From contig CM048852.1 in the NCBI GenBank assembly GCA_026545225.1, forward strand, positions 13,984,146 through 14,048,145: DNA of 64,000 bases, written 5' to 3'. Shown one piece after another: positions 10,920-21,717 of this stretch (within the stretch, counting starts at the first letter, position 1; the number at the start of each line of letters is the position of its first letter). The notes beneath the pieces are model-generated. The model was not told where the DNA came from. It saw nothing but the letters and a program-made list of their open reading frames with translations, and ran no database searches. The position numbers and the translations under genes are program-made. The DNA comes from Cornus controversa (lineage: Eukaryota > Streptophyta > Magnoliopsida > Cornales > Cornaceae).

Positions 10920-11660
10920 TTAAGGGCTCAAATATGGAGCATTCGACACTCATCAAGAATCCAATTACTCTGTGCAGAAATGGTTTTCTCATTCTCTTCT
11001 TCATAAGTGAACCCTTCATACGATGAAAGTGTAATGTTGACTACTTTGCCATGAGGAAACAAGCCTTTCAAGACAGCAATGTCTAACACCGTAGGTGTCA
11101 AGCTAGGGACCACAATTAAAACAAAAGTCATTTATGGATGAGCTCTAGAACATGCCCATAGCCATCATCACATCATGGTTCAAAGAAAGGTACTAACACA
11201 AAAGATAAATGACTTGGAAGATACCCGTTTCTTCCCAATGTGTACCATATGCACCCTCTAACCTTGATACCCATCGAGCCAATTCTTCGATAATGAAGTC
11301 CACATTCTTACATCAAAATTTACCCCAGAGACCCTATCCAGTGATGATTGAAATGGCAACGGGGCATAATGAGGATGAATCTCAAACAACTCAAGTGGTG
11401 TAGTGATCTTACAATAGGGTCTAAGACAATATCTCGAATGCTCTCTTCAGGGGCAGAATCCCCTTTGAAGTCACAGCATTGAAGAGCAACCAGAGGAGAT
11501 GATGACTCGGCAAGGTGGTCGCTGAACGTCGACCCAAGGATTGTTGGAACTCACAAAGCATGGATAGGAACCCCTTTTACTTCTTTGTTGCCACAACCCT
11601 CAAGATTGAGATAAAGCAGAGCCATTGATGTAATCAGAGGTTCATCTGAACAAATGATGA
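10920..11660 (-). pseudogene. Unrecognised broken coding region
   Basis: Reading the minus strand, several open pieces in different frames look protein-like: MALLYLNLEGCGNKEVKGVP (about 11,630-11,560), CCDFKGDSAPEESIRDIVLD (about 11,480-11,415), FIIEELARWVSRLEGAYG (about 11,295-11,240) and PTVLDIAVLKGLFPHGKVV (about 11,095-11,030). Stops and frame changes separate them. I do not recognise the family, and the composition alone does not prove a former gene. The weak LNLEGCGN phrase resembles a leucine-rich repeat but is too short to use. Confidence 0.3.
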
Positions 11661-12943
11661 AACCGTATGATCACGTCAAAAAAGATGACAAAAGAAAAAA
11701 ACACAATTGATTTAAGAAAAATGGGAGAATCAAATAACGGTTTCACACACTAAGAGATAATGGTTATCAGGATTGAGAATCACAACTATAGACTGAGTTT
11801 GTAACATGGGAAGGTTTTACAAAGGGTTTTAAGAAACATCGTAAGTAGTAGGGTTTGAAGACAATGCTAATGATTGGGTGGGCCCAAAATATTTCAAATT
11901 TACAAAGCTTTGAGAAACTGCCATGACTGCGGAATTGGTTTTGAATCAATATGCGTACTTGCATACACACATAAGTCCATATAGCCAGTAGGGGGGGGGG
12001 GATATGTCTGCACTCAAATTGAGTATTTGGCTGGCCAACCAAGGCTAAGCTTTGCAACGTAGGTAAAGAGGACAGAGAACAAAATTCAAAGTCACAGCAA
12101 ATCCCACATCTCGTTCTTAAACCACTTTTATGGGCGATAAGAATTGATGTCGTTCAAGAAGGGTGTTGTCTTCTTTCAGTCATAGATAACGATAAAAATT
12201 GTTTGTGGAAAAACAAATCCTTGGCCAAATCTTCGATATTTTCTTATTTAGCACATGGCTAGATATGAGATCAGTACATTTAATGCTGATACATTGAATA
12301 TACTCAGAAAAGCATTTCGAAGTTTGATGTCATGCAAGTGACCTAAGATTGCCAACTATGATAATGTGCATTCTTCACTAAGTCTAGTTACCTCCACTAG
12401 ATCAGTTTGCTAGAGTTCGTTGCCACGAACGAATCAAAATAATTATATTAGCCACATGCTGATATAATTAAAAGAATCAATCACAGACGGCAACATAGAG
12501 ATCCATCCAATGAGCAGCAATCCTCAAGACCAAGAAGACGTAACACATATCTTCTACAAATAAAGGACTTCATCCATTATGAAGAGGTCAAACACCACAA
12601 ACAAAAATAAACTCATCTCTAATGGATTCCCTTTGCTTTCGAGCAATCATTGCCCAAGGTCGTACCTTGCTTATCATTTATTAGATTGCATTTACTTTTA
12701 ATGTCATTTACTGCTTTAATTCTAATCCAAGTAACCTCCTAGCACTCTACTTCTGCCCTTACCTAAATTCAAGTGGTATCCATAGCACTTTGTTTCTAGC
12801 TTCCCTTTAATACAAATGGTATCTATAACACTATGTTTCTGACTTCACCTAAATCCAAGTAGAATCCCTAGCACCACACTACAGGTTGAGCCTAAATTCA
12901 CACGACTGGTTGTGTCAAAATCAAAATGTCGTCCATAACATTT
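11661..12943. other. Unassigned sequence
   Basis: No gene recognised. There is a run of ten Gs at about 11,992-12,001. The minus-strand frame at 11,767-12,057 has no identifiable domain. Confidence 0.35.
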
Positions 12944-12944
12944 T

Positions 12945-13062
12945 ATTACTAGTTGTGTCACCCAAACAATTTTTCTAGCATCCCACTATTGGTTGTGTCA
13001 CCCAAACAGTTTCCCTAGCATCCCACTACTGGTTGTATCACCCAAACAATTTCCCTAGCACC
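12945..13062 (+). repeat. Short tandem repeat, about 53 bp unit
   Basis: About three diverged units built on TTGTGTCACCCAAACAATTT followed by CCCTAGCATCCCACTA. They sit in a longer stretch (12,720-12,940) of looser variants with TCCATAGCACT and TCCCTAGCACC phrases. Confidence 0.7.
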
Positions 13063-13238
13063 TATTTCTGATGATGATTTACTTTTCAAGTGTAATTTAG
13101 GACCAAGCTCATATAATATTGTAGATGTTGTAATAAACTTTTGCTTGACAGTTAATGTCGGTGATGCTATTATTGCACACTTTTTATTAATCTTATTTAA
13201 TCGACACATTGTAGTTCCTATTTAATCCAAACAGGCAT

Positions 13239-13244
<6 letters not shown>

Positions 13245-13275
<31 letters not shown>
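13245..13275. repeat. AC dinucleotide microsatellite
   Basis: An uninterrupted run of about 15 AC units. Confidence 0.95.
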
Positions 13276-13277
<2 letters not shown>

Positions 13278-13892
13278 TACTTCGAGATAATCCGCAATGC
13301 CATTTAAGGTCGACGTAAGTAACTAGTGAAGGGTCATTTCCTACCCTCCACAAGCGCATGAAGAGTTAGATTATATAAAAGTCTACTAGCCACCTCGGTT
13401 GTAGAATTAGGAATATTTGCTTGGCATCTGAGCTCGCACAGTTTTTCTGTAAACAGCGAGTTTACACTTAGTGTTTTAACACATACATGCAGCAAGCTGA
13501 TACTTGGAGTTTTAGCACACAAACTTGGACTTAACTGTCCTGGCACGCCCATACAGAACCGACTAATAGGCTTCTTCCCAAAGACAAGGGAGGCTCGAGA
13601 ATCGCGCCGCTTTTATTGCCAAATAATTTCTAATTTGCATTTATGACGATAAGCAAAATAGTTTTCGTGACTTACTCTTCAAGTTTTAATCCATCCCAAA
13701 TGTTCAAGTGGAATACTCAAGTTTTAGAAGATACCAAAATTTAAATAACTCCTTTGTATTTCAATCATGGTTACCATATTCGAATTTTCAACTTTAATGT
13801 TATATTTTCATATCTTCTTAGCTTTTGTTCAAATTTTACTTAATTTACTAAAGCAAGGCCGAATTTTCACTCAACTAATAAAAAGAATATTT
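13276..13892. other. Unassigned sequence
   Basis: No coding region or repeat recognised. The minus-strand frame at 13,334-13,552 has no recognisable motif. Confidence 0.3.
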
Positions 13893-14632
13893 GAAAAAAA
13901 TTCTTATAAGTCATACTTTTCAATTTTAAGGACCAATAAGCCCTAACAAATTTTGTTAGGACAACTAAGTCCTGCTCTTAACAAATATTTCCAACTAAGT
14001 TCACAATTCTATTAACAATTTTTTTCCAACATTGCCCTTTGTTAATATCTTAAATGTTTTTTTAATCAACATAATAAATATAACCTTTACCTCTAAGTTT
14101 TATAATTAGTATCATTTTACAATCATAATGAAAAAACACATAATTTTAATTGCCACCAAAAGTAGTAAAATTTTAAAATATTTAACAAGTTATTTAAACT
14201 CAACCAATTGTAATAAAAATAAATATTAAAACAATTGAAAAAGTTTCACAATTTTTTTCAATGAGGTGTATTTATGTACAATTAATGAATTATTTAATTT
14301 TTTTTTACTTTTTTCTATTAATATTGTTTTACAAATATGTAATTTTAAGAATTAAAGGTAATTTATTTAAATTTAAGACTGTGTTACACATACATAATAT
14401 ATATTTGAAGTTTATCAAGATGGTAAAAATCTTTTTTTTTGAATAATTTTATATAAGAATGACATTAATGATATTTCTATTAAAAATAGCCACAATTGGT
14501 TTGAGTGGAATTATGGACTTAATTGAAAATTTTAGTTAAAAGTAGGGCTAAAGTTGTCTTAACAATTTTTTTTTGAAGACTTATTGGTCCTTAGAATAAA
14601 AAAGTAAGATTTATAAGGAGTTTTTCCTTGTT
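13893..14632. mobile_element. Long terminal-inverted-repeat element, non-coding
   Basis: About 120 bases at the left (13,893-14,015: TTCTTATAAGTCATACTTTT, then AAGGACCAATAAGCC, then TTAGGACAACTAAGTCC) reappear in reverse complement at the right (about 14,505-14,632: GACTTATTGGTCCTTA, AGTAAGATTTATAAGGAG). The two arms are clearly diverged. The interior is extremely AT-rich and has no transposase. This fits a MITE or non-autonomous Mutator-like element with long TIRs. I could not fix a target-site duplication, so the superfamily is open. Confidence 0.6.
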
Positions 14633-14924
14633 TTTTCCCTCAACATATTAGAACTGTTTTTTCCCTACTCAGAAAGAGTTATAAACACAGTAAAGAAATG
14701 TACTACAATTAACATTTACCACGCAATAAATCAAATTCGAAAACATAAAGACTCATCAAATTCGACCATTCATGTGCTCTTCAAATTAAAAAATCCACTC
14801 ATTGTATTTGAATTTGAAATAAACTGATAAAACGAAATACTATTCAATTTTTTAATGGACACCTACATTTAGTGGCACAACGAAATTTAGTGGACACCTA
14901 CATTTTTAAAGTTGTTCTAATAAG
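14633..14924. other. Left flank of the large gypsy element
   Basis: No feature recognised. A duplicated TTTAGTGG(A/C)AC(A/C) phrase is present near 14,868-14,897. Confidence 0.3.
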
Positions 14925-14929
14925 GCACC
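14925..14929. repeat. Target-site duplication GCACC (left)
   Basis: GCACC immediately precedes the left LTR and is repeated at 25,309-25,313 immediately after the right LTR. This is the 5-bp duplication expected of an LTR retrotransposon. Confidence 0.85.
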
Positions 14930-17900
14930 TAAAATTACCCCCCAGAAAATTTCGCGCATGAGGTGGCCAGTCTCATATACAAAACCTGGAAGATACATAC
15001 AACTGGTAGCAACAAGCATAGAATACAAAAGATATAATGAACAATTTTCTAAAAGCAGAAAAGAAAGTTCCTCTGAATTAAAATAACAGTTAACTAAACA
15101 AGTATATGTCTGGTAATACAATTTGGAAGTCCTGTAACCCAAGGACCCCTTAACCAGAATGAACCAAAGTTTTTAATTCTAAAATTAATACCAACAATTA
15201 AAGTCCAAAAAGGTCATAGTATGACTCTTGAATAAGACAAGTTCCTACCCTGTAACTGATGAGATGAGACGTCTGCTACAACCAAACCCTAAAACTCTAT
15301 CCTCGCGGTGGAACCTGTCTGAAACCTGAAATATCAACAAAGTGGCTTAAACCCACGAGCAAGTTCTATCTACTACATCCCAATCAGAGAACCAATACAC
15401 ATACCCTCAATGTGAGGAACACAAAAGAAAACAATATATTTAACATACAAGCTATTCTTATTCCAGTTTCATGTTTTCAAAACAACAGTCATTAATTATA
15501 ATATTCCACCCAAATCCTTATTACGCAAAAGTGATCACATTTCTTAAGTTCAGCAGAAATAAACATAACATGAAATAATATCAAGTTTAAGCAATCCTAA
15601 CATGCCATCATTTAATCTTTTGATACCTTAATAGGTATAGATATATACATACTAGTCATTTCCTATTTAGTTCATGTTTTTCAGAAGTAAAATCATCTTA
15701 TACATTGTTCCAACAAACCCTTATCATCCAACAATGAACACATTCTTTAAGTTCAAAATAAAGAAAACATATGCATACATGTATAGATACCTTATTAGGT
15801 ATGGGCGATCCTGACACGCCAAATAAAATATATAGATACCTTATTAGGTATGGGCGATCCTGACACGCCGAATAAAATGTATAGATACCTTATTAGGTAT
15901 GGGCAATCCTGACACGCCGGGCAATCCTGACATGCCAAATAGAATGCATGGATACCTTATTAGGTATGGGCGATCCTGACACGCCGGGCAATCCTTACAT
16001 GCCAAATAAAATACATAGATACCTTATTAGGTATGGGCGATCCTGACACGCCGGGCAATCCTTACATGCCAAAATAAAATGCATAGATACATTCCAATAT
16101 GCAATATAAAATAACAAGGTGCATTATGATTTAAATTTGCACAAACCGTTATTTCAAATCATCCAACATGAAATTATCATCATAAGACAAATCGTTCACA
16201 AGTAGACTATAATCAAGTATTTGATGGGCATTTATATCCTTAAAGATAATTACATTCAAGTAAATCAAATAACTCAAACATCCATTAAAGAAGCAATTTC
16301 CCAATTCAACCTTCAATGCACCCAAATATATGAGGGAGTCTAAACCTAACTTTTATCTAGGTTTCTGGGCATATTCTACTGCTAAGAACCCTATTAAATC
16401 ATGCTGCAATTTCCTAGAATTTTTGAGAATTTTAAAAATATTTTTTTCTAGCAAAAAGAAAGTAAACATAAATTGAGGCATACTTTCACAACCAACACAA
16501 TCACAAGGGAGACTCATTTTCATATGAAATTTAAAACCCAAGTGCATTTTAATCCAATAAAGTTACCTAAATTTTTCTAGAATTTTTTGAAATTTTAAAA
16601 TATTTTCTAAAAATAAAAGAAGGTGAAAATCCAACTTTTAGACACTTTAAAAATAAATTGAACAACAAGGAAAGATTATTTTGTGTTGAAAATTTAAACC
16701 CAAGTGTATTTATCCTCCAGAGAATTACAGTAAAAATTTGGGAATTTTTGGAATTATAAAAGTATTTTCTAAAATTACAGAAAGTCAAAAACCCAACTTT
16801 TGGACACTTTCAAAATCAATTGAACAACGAGGAAAGATCATTTTGAGTTGAAACTTTAAACCCAAGTGTATTTAACCTCCAGAAAGTTACAGTAAAAATT
16901 TAAGAATTTTTTGGAAATTTCTAAATATTTTCTAAAATTAAAGACGCTGAAAAACACAGTTTTTAGACACTTTAAAAATTAATTTAACGACAATGGTAAA
17001 TCATTTCGACCAGAGGTGGGCCCCCGCGAGTGGGGCCCGAAAACAATTTCCCGGCCACCGACGCCGGCGGCACGCGCCCCCACGCGCCGGCGGACGCGTG
17101 GCCCCTTTTCTTTTTCTTTTTTTTTTCTTTTCCTTTCTTCTTCCTTCTTCTCCAGCTGAAGCTTCAGCGGCCAACAATGGAGGCCGAGCTTCCCGATCAC
17201 TTCCGAGCACCGAATCGCGCATATGAATATACCATTGAACTCGTATCGATCTAAGCTACGTATTGGTACCAAAATTATCCCCTCTCGCGGACTAAATCAA
17301 AAATGCCCAATTTCAAGTTTCCAAAATCTAAAATTTCAAACTCAATTTCCCGTCAATCTACCCAACGGTTCATAACGAAACTTTCAAGGATTGTTCTAGG
17401 AAGTAAGATCTACCTTTTAATCGGAACAAAATCCCTCAAAAATGATAAACACAGTAGACCCAAATTTCATATTCGTATATATATACACCCGCCTATACAA
17501 TCATATATACATGTATATACATATGCAAAAAGACTCTAAAACAGTACCAAAACTCCAAAATCCTAATGTTTAATTCATAGAATTATTCTTAGCATGCAAA
17601 ATCATTTAATTTCATAATTAAATGCATACAAATTTCTAGCAAGATGTCTATACAATTAGCATAATTAATTCTCACAAAATTTATCAACAGAGAAAAAAAA
17701 TACAATTATATACAAATTTTCAAAATAAACACAATCCTCAAACCTAGACTATCCATACGGATTCAAAGGGGAAGAGAAGAATCAAACTTGCCTCTTTGAC
17801 GATTCAAACACTCGTTCACCCGAATTCCTTCTCTCTTTCGTTTACTCTCCTGATTTTTGTGCGTAATGCAAACGGCAGAAACCCTAATTTCTATTATCTT

Positions 17901-18347
17901 TTGTCCTAATCATTTTTATTCTATTATTATTATTATTTTTTTCTAAAAACTAAATAACTAAAAATAATAATAATAATAACCATAATAATATAACTATAAC
18001 CATGGCCCAACAACTTAAGCATATCCTTAGCCCAACCATTCCAGCCCAGATTCCTCCCTAGCCCAATCCAAAGCATTTAAAATATTTAAATCAAATAATA
18101 CACAATCAATAAACAATTCATATAAATTGATAAAAATAAAAATAGAGCAATTCACATGAAATGAAAGAATTTATAAAGACAACCAATTCACATAAAATAA
18201 TAATTGTATAAAGACCTAACAATTCACATGAAATGATAAAATGCATATAAAGGCATTCCACATGAATTGAAAAATAATAATAATAATAATATAAAGAAAT
18301 TTAAATTCTTTAAAATAATAGACATCCAAATTTTTCGGGGTATTACA
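14930..18347 (-). repeat. 3' LTR of the gypsy element (left copy, 3,418 bp)
   Basis: Plus-strand ends are TAAAATTACCCCCC (ancestral TG, as in the other copy TGAAATACCCCCC) and GTATTACA. It lacks about 175 bases present in the right LTR (deletion point near 17,009). It contains the 5-unit hairpin tandem repeat at 15,783-16,088 and a GC-rich island near 17,030-17,105 in otherwise AT-rich sequence. Open frames inside it are not genes. Confidence 0.93.
15783..16088. repeat. Tandem repeat with hairpins inside the left LTR
   Basis: Five units of 48-68 bases each contain ATACCTTATTAGGTATGGGC followed by variants of GATCCTGACACGCC. ATACCT..AGGTAT is a perfect 6-bp inverted repeat around TATT, so each unit can form a small stem-loop. 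Two or three units carry an extra GGGCAATCC(T/C)GACATGCC half-unit. Confidence 0.9.
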
Positions 18348-18362
18348 TTCTTCCCCCCTAAA
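18348..18362 (-). other. Polypurine tract of the gypsy element
   Basis: On the minus strand the sequence TAGGGGGGAAGAA abuts the start of the 3' LTR (TGTAATA), the position used to prime plus-strand DNA synthesis. Confidence 0.75.
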
Positions 18363-21300
18363 AAGAGGAATTCCGTCCTCGGAATTCAGCTCATACCCAA
18401 AAGAAAACTCTGGATTCCTTGCTTTCATTTCATCCTCCTTTTTCCAAGTGGACTCCACCTAATTGTGGTGACTCCACTGAACCCAAACTAAAGGAATTGT
18501 CTTAAGATGAGGGAATTGATTCCTATGATTATGAGTACAGTACAGTTACTCTACATATGTTGGATCTAGCTGTAACTCAATCTCCCCAACCTCTATGTGC
18601 TGATCAATAACATCCTCCTTACGGAATTTCTATAACATAGACACATAAAAGATATGATACACCCTGTGCATTGTGTTTAGTAACATCACTATATACGTTA
18701 CTGTCCCGATCCTATCAGTAATCATGAAAGGAGCAAAAAAAATGAGGTGACAACCTCCCCTTTTTTTTTTTTCCAAACCACATTACTCCCTTCATGGGAG
18801 AAACCTTGAATAGAATCTGATCCCCCACCTTGAACTCTAGTGCACGAGTTCTTTGGTCAGCATAACTTTTCTATCTGCTCTGTGCAGTCCGCATACAGTC
18901 TCTAATAAGGGCAACTATTTCTGACATGTCCTTGATGAACTCAGGACCCAAAAACCTATTCTCTCTAACTTCCTACCAGTAACCCAACGATCTACAAGTC
19001 GTCCGTACAGAGCCTTAAATGGTGTCATACCAATAGTCTTTTGATAACTATTATTATAGACAAACTCAACTAGTAGCAAGTAATTCTCTCAATTACCCTT
19101 GAAGTTAAGTACACATGCTCACAAAATACCCTCCAGAATCTGATTAACCCTCTCAATCTGACCATCGGTCTGAGGGTAATTAGTTGTACTGAGGTGCAGA
19201 GCTGTACCCATTGCTTGCTGAAAGCTCTCCCAAAACCCTGAAACAAAACTCGGATTTCTATCCGATATAATGGACAAAGACACACCATGAAGCTTCACTA
19301 TCTCTGCAATGTAAAGCTTCGCGTATTGCTCTGAGGTGTAACTCGAGCAAACTGGTAAGAAATGTGCTGATTTCGTCAACTTGTCCACTATCACCCAATA
19401 GCATCATGATTTCGCTGTGAGGTGGGAAGTCCCACAATGAAATCTATAAAGATGTTCTCCCACTACCACTCCGGTATAGGCAGTGGATGTAAAGACTCTG
19501 ACGGTCTCTGGTGATCATTCTTGATCATTTGACAAGTGCTGCACTTAGAGACAAATATAGCTATGTCCCTTTTCATGCCTGTCACCAAGACTGTCATTTT
19601 CATGTCTTGGTACATCTTATCCCCTCCCAAGCGTACCAAAACTGAGAATCGTAGGCCTCACTCATCATGCCACCTCCATCTGTACCCATTGTATAAAATG
19701 GTACCTATCCAAATTTCAACTCAGCCACCTTCTCTACGCACTACGGGTCGGTAAGCTGATCTGAAATTACCCTCCAAATGATAGTAGGTGTGACCACTAC
19801 ACATGCTACAAAAATATCAGCTAAATCATCAACATTTTTCCTGTGAAAACATATACTGCAACCTCTTATGGTCGTTGAACAAAAGTCTTTCCCAAGAGAT
19901 AATGTCACTAGGTCCTCATGGCAAAGTCCACACACACCCCAGACCTTGCAATGACGCATCGGTACATACCAAGTACTCAATGCCACACTAAAGGGTAGCT
20001 AGAACAGGTGCAGTTGTCAACATATTTTTTAACTCATCAAATGTCGTCTAATAAGAATCATTAGAAACGAAAGGCACACCCTTTTTAGGTACATGGGTGA
20101 GATGACTAACAATCTTCGAAAAGCCCTGAATGAACCTACAACAATAACCAACTACCCCAGAAAACTACGAATCTCCATGGGTGAGGTAGGTTGCCCCCCC
20201 AACTCTAATACCGCGGACACCTTGTTTGGATCAACCGCTATCCCTTCTCAGATACTATATAACCCAAGAACTTCACCTCCCTTTACCAGGAATCACACTT
20301 CTCAAACTTTGCATACAACTGACTATCTCTTAGTGTTTACAAAGTGATACAAAGATGTCTGGCATGATCCTCCTATGACCTATAAGTAGGCCTGGTACCT
20401 GACGCTATGTAAATTTCAAAGTCTATCCCACGACTCGGTGGTAGTCTGAGACTTTCCTAAAACACATCCTGAAAGTCTCGTACCACTGGAATGGGATCCG
20501 TAGAAACCGTATTTCCCTCCGGAGACTTCTCACTATTAAAGAATAGGCGAGTTCTAGACCCTTCATTTGACTGCGGTATAGCAACCAAATACTCCTCCTG
20601 ACTCGGTATAACAAAAAGAATTTCCTAATTATGGCAATTGACATAGGCATGATAATGCGATAACAAATCCATCCTGAGTATGACATCATATGAATTCATG
20701 TCTAGGACCAAAAGGTCTGCCAAGAACCTGAGACTGCCAACGCTTATAATGACTTTGACTACAGTGTTCCCGTAATATTGTACTAACTCCCAATGGTGTA
20801 GTCACAGTAAGTGGAGGACTACATGACTGAGTAAGTATACCCGATATCCTAACAAACGACTGAGATACAAAAGAATGAGATGTCTCAGTCTCAAATAAGA
20901 ACACGATCAAAGTTAACCTTTATCGGAACCCTACCCTCGATCGCCTAAGGAGTCTGCTCATCATATGGCATGACGTTGTAGACCCTCCCATAGTTCATCT
21001 ATTGAATAGATTGCCCTGCTATTTCCATTTTTTTTTCTTTTCCACTATCTGGCTAGTGGAGTATCAATCATTTTGTTTCTCCCCTATCATTTCCTATAAT
21101 CCCACCTTATTTGACAGTGCTGCAACGCAGCATTAACCACCTGAGTGTAAGTGGAATAAGCTAGATTACCCACAATGACCTGTCGAGTAGTCTAAATCAA
21201 TCTCTTCACAAAATAGCTCACCTTCTTCCCTTCAGTGTTCACCTCCTCAGGTGCAACAAAGATAAATTGGTGAACTCCTATTCCGACCCTGCGATTGTCC

Positions 21301-21700
21301 TGTCCTTCTTCTGTAAGTCCAGGAATTTCCTTATGTGAAAGAGTTTTGCATCCTTCCCAACTGTTAGGCTGTTCCACAGGTAATGGAACATACGCCATTT
21401 GAAGTGGCTGTTGGGGTGGCTGCTGATTCTAAAGAGCATTTGCCACTCCTGTAGCTACAACCTAAACTACCATGGCTACCAAATCGAGAGGAAGTTCAAC
21501 ATTTCCATCCTGAACATTATCCTGACGTTAGTTGTGGTTCGCTTTCCCACTGCTACGGGGTGACATCTAAACAAGCCCCAATAATACACTAAGATGTATA
21601 GAGTACAATGAATCCTCTACTTAGATTCTATTTATCAGAATACGCAACGCGGAAGATAGCCAACGACGGACCCTACAGACCCGAGGATACTTAAACCTGG
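18363..21700 (-). pseudogene. Gypsy gag-pol remnant with RT core deleted
   Basis: From 5' to 3' on the minus strand: gag-like relics (about 21,400-21,100); a retropepsin-like stretch with SHSFVSQSFV (about 20,900-20,690); the pre-RT segment with VVRDFQDVF (about 20,480); then a jump from the GTRPTY motif straight to DHARHLCIT near 20,385, so the RT palm with its YxDD site is gone; the RT thumb (QLYAKFEKCDSW, VKFLGYIVSEKGI); RNase H N-terminus TDASLQGLGCV (about 19,960) joined prematurely to DHKRLQYMFSQ; integrase (VDKLTKSAHFLPV, SIISDRNPSFVSGFW, DGQIERVNQ, 19,640-19,000); and the linker HIFYVSML with its tail (about 18,700-18,530). At least ten in-frame stops and several frameshifts are visible. 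It cannot make functional enzymes. Confidence 0.88.
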
Positions 21701-21715
21701 AATGCTCTGATACCA
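21701..21715 (-). other. Primer-binding site for initiator Met-tRNA
   Basis: The minus strand reads TGGTATCAGAGCATT two bases inside the 5' LTR. This matches the 3' end complement of plant initiator methionine tRNA, the usual primer of plant LTR retrotransposons. Confidence 0.88.
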
Positions 21716-21717
21716 AA

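Noticed and set aside
16979..17272. Overlapping frames of 73-97 aa on both strands in the GC-rich block, repeated near 23,935-24,233
   Set aside because: They lie wholly inside the gypsy LTRs and arise from low-complexity GC and CT-rich sequence; no domain.
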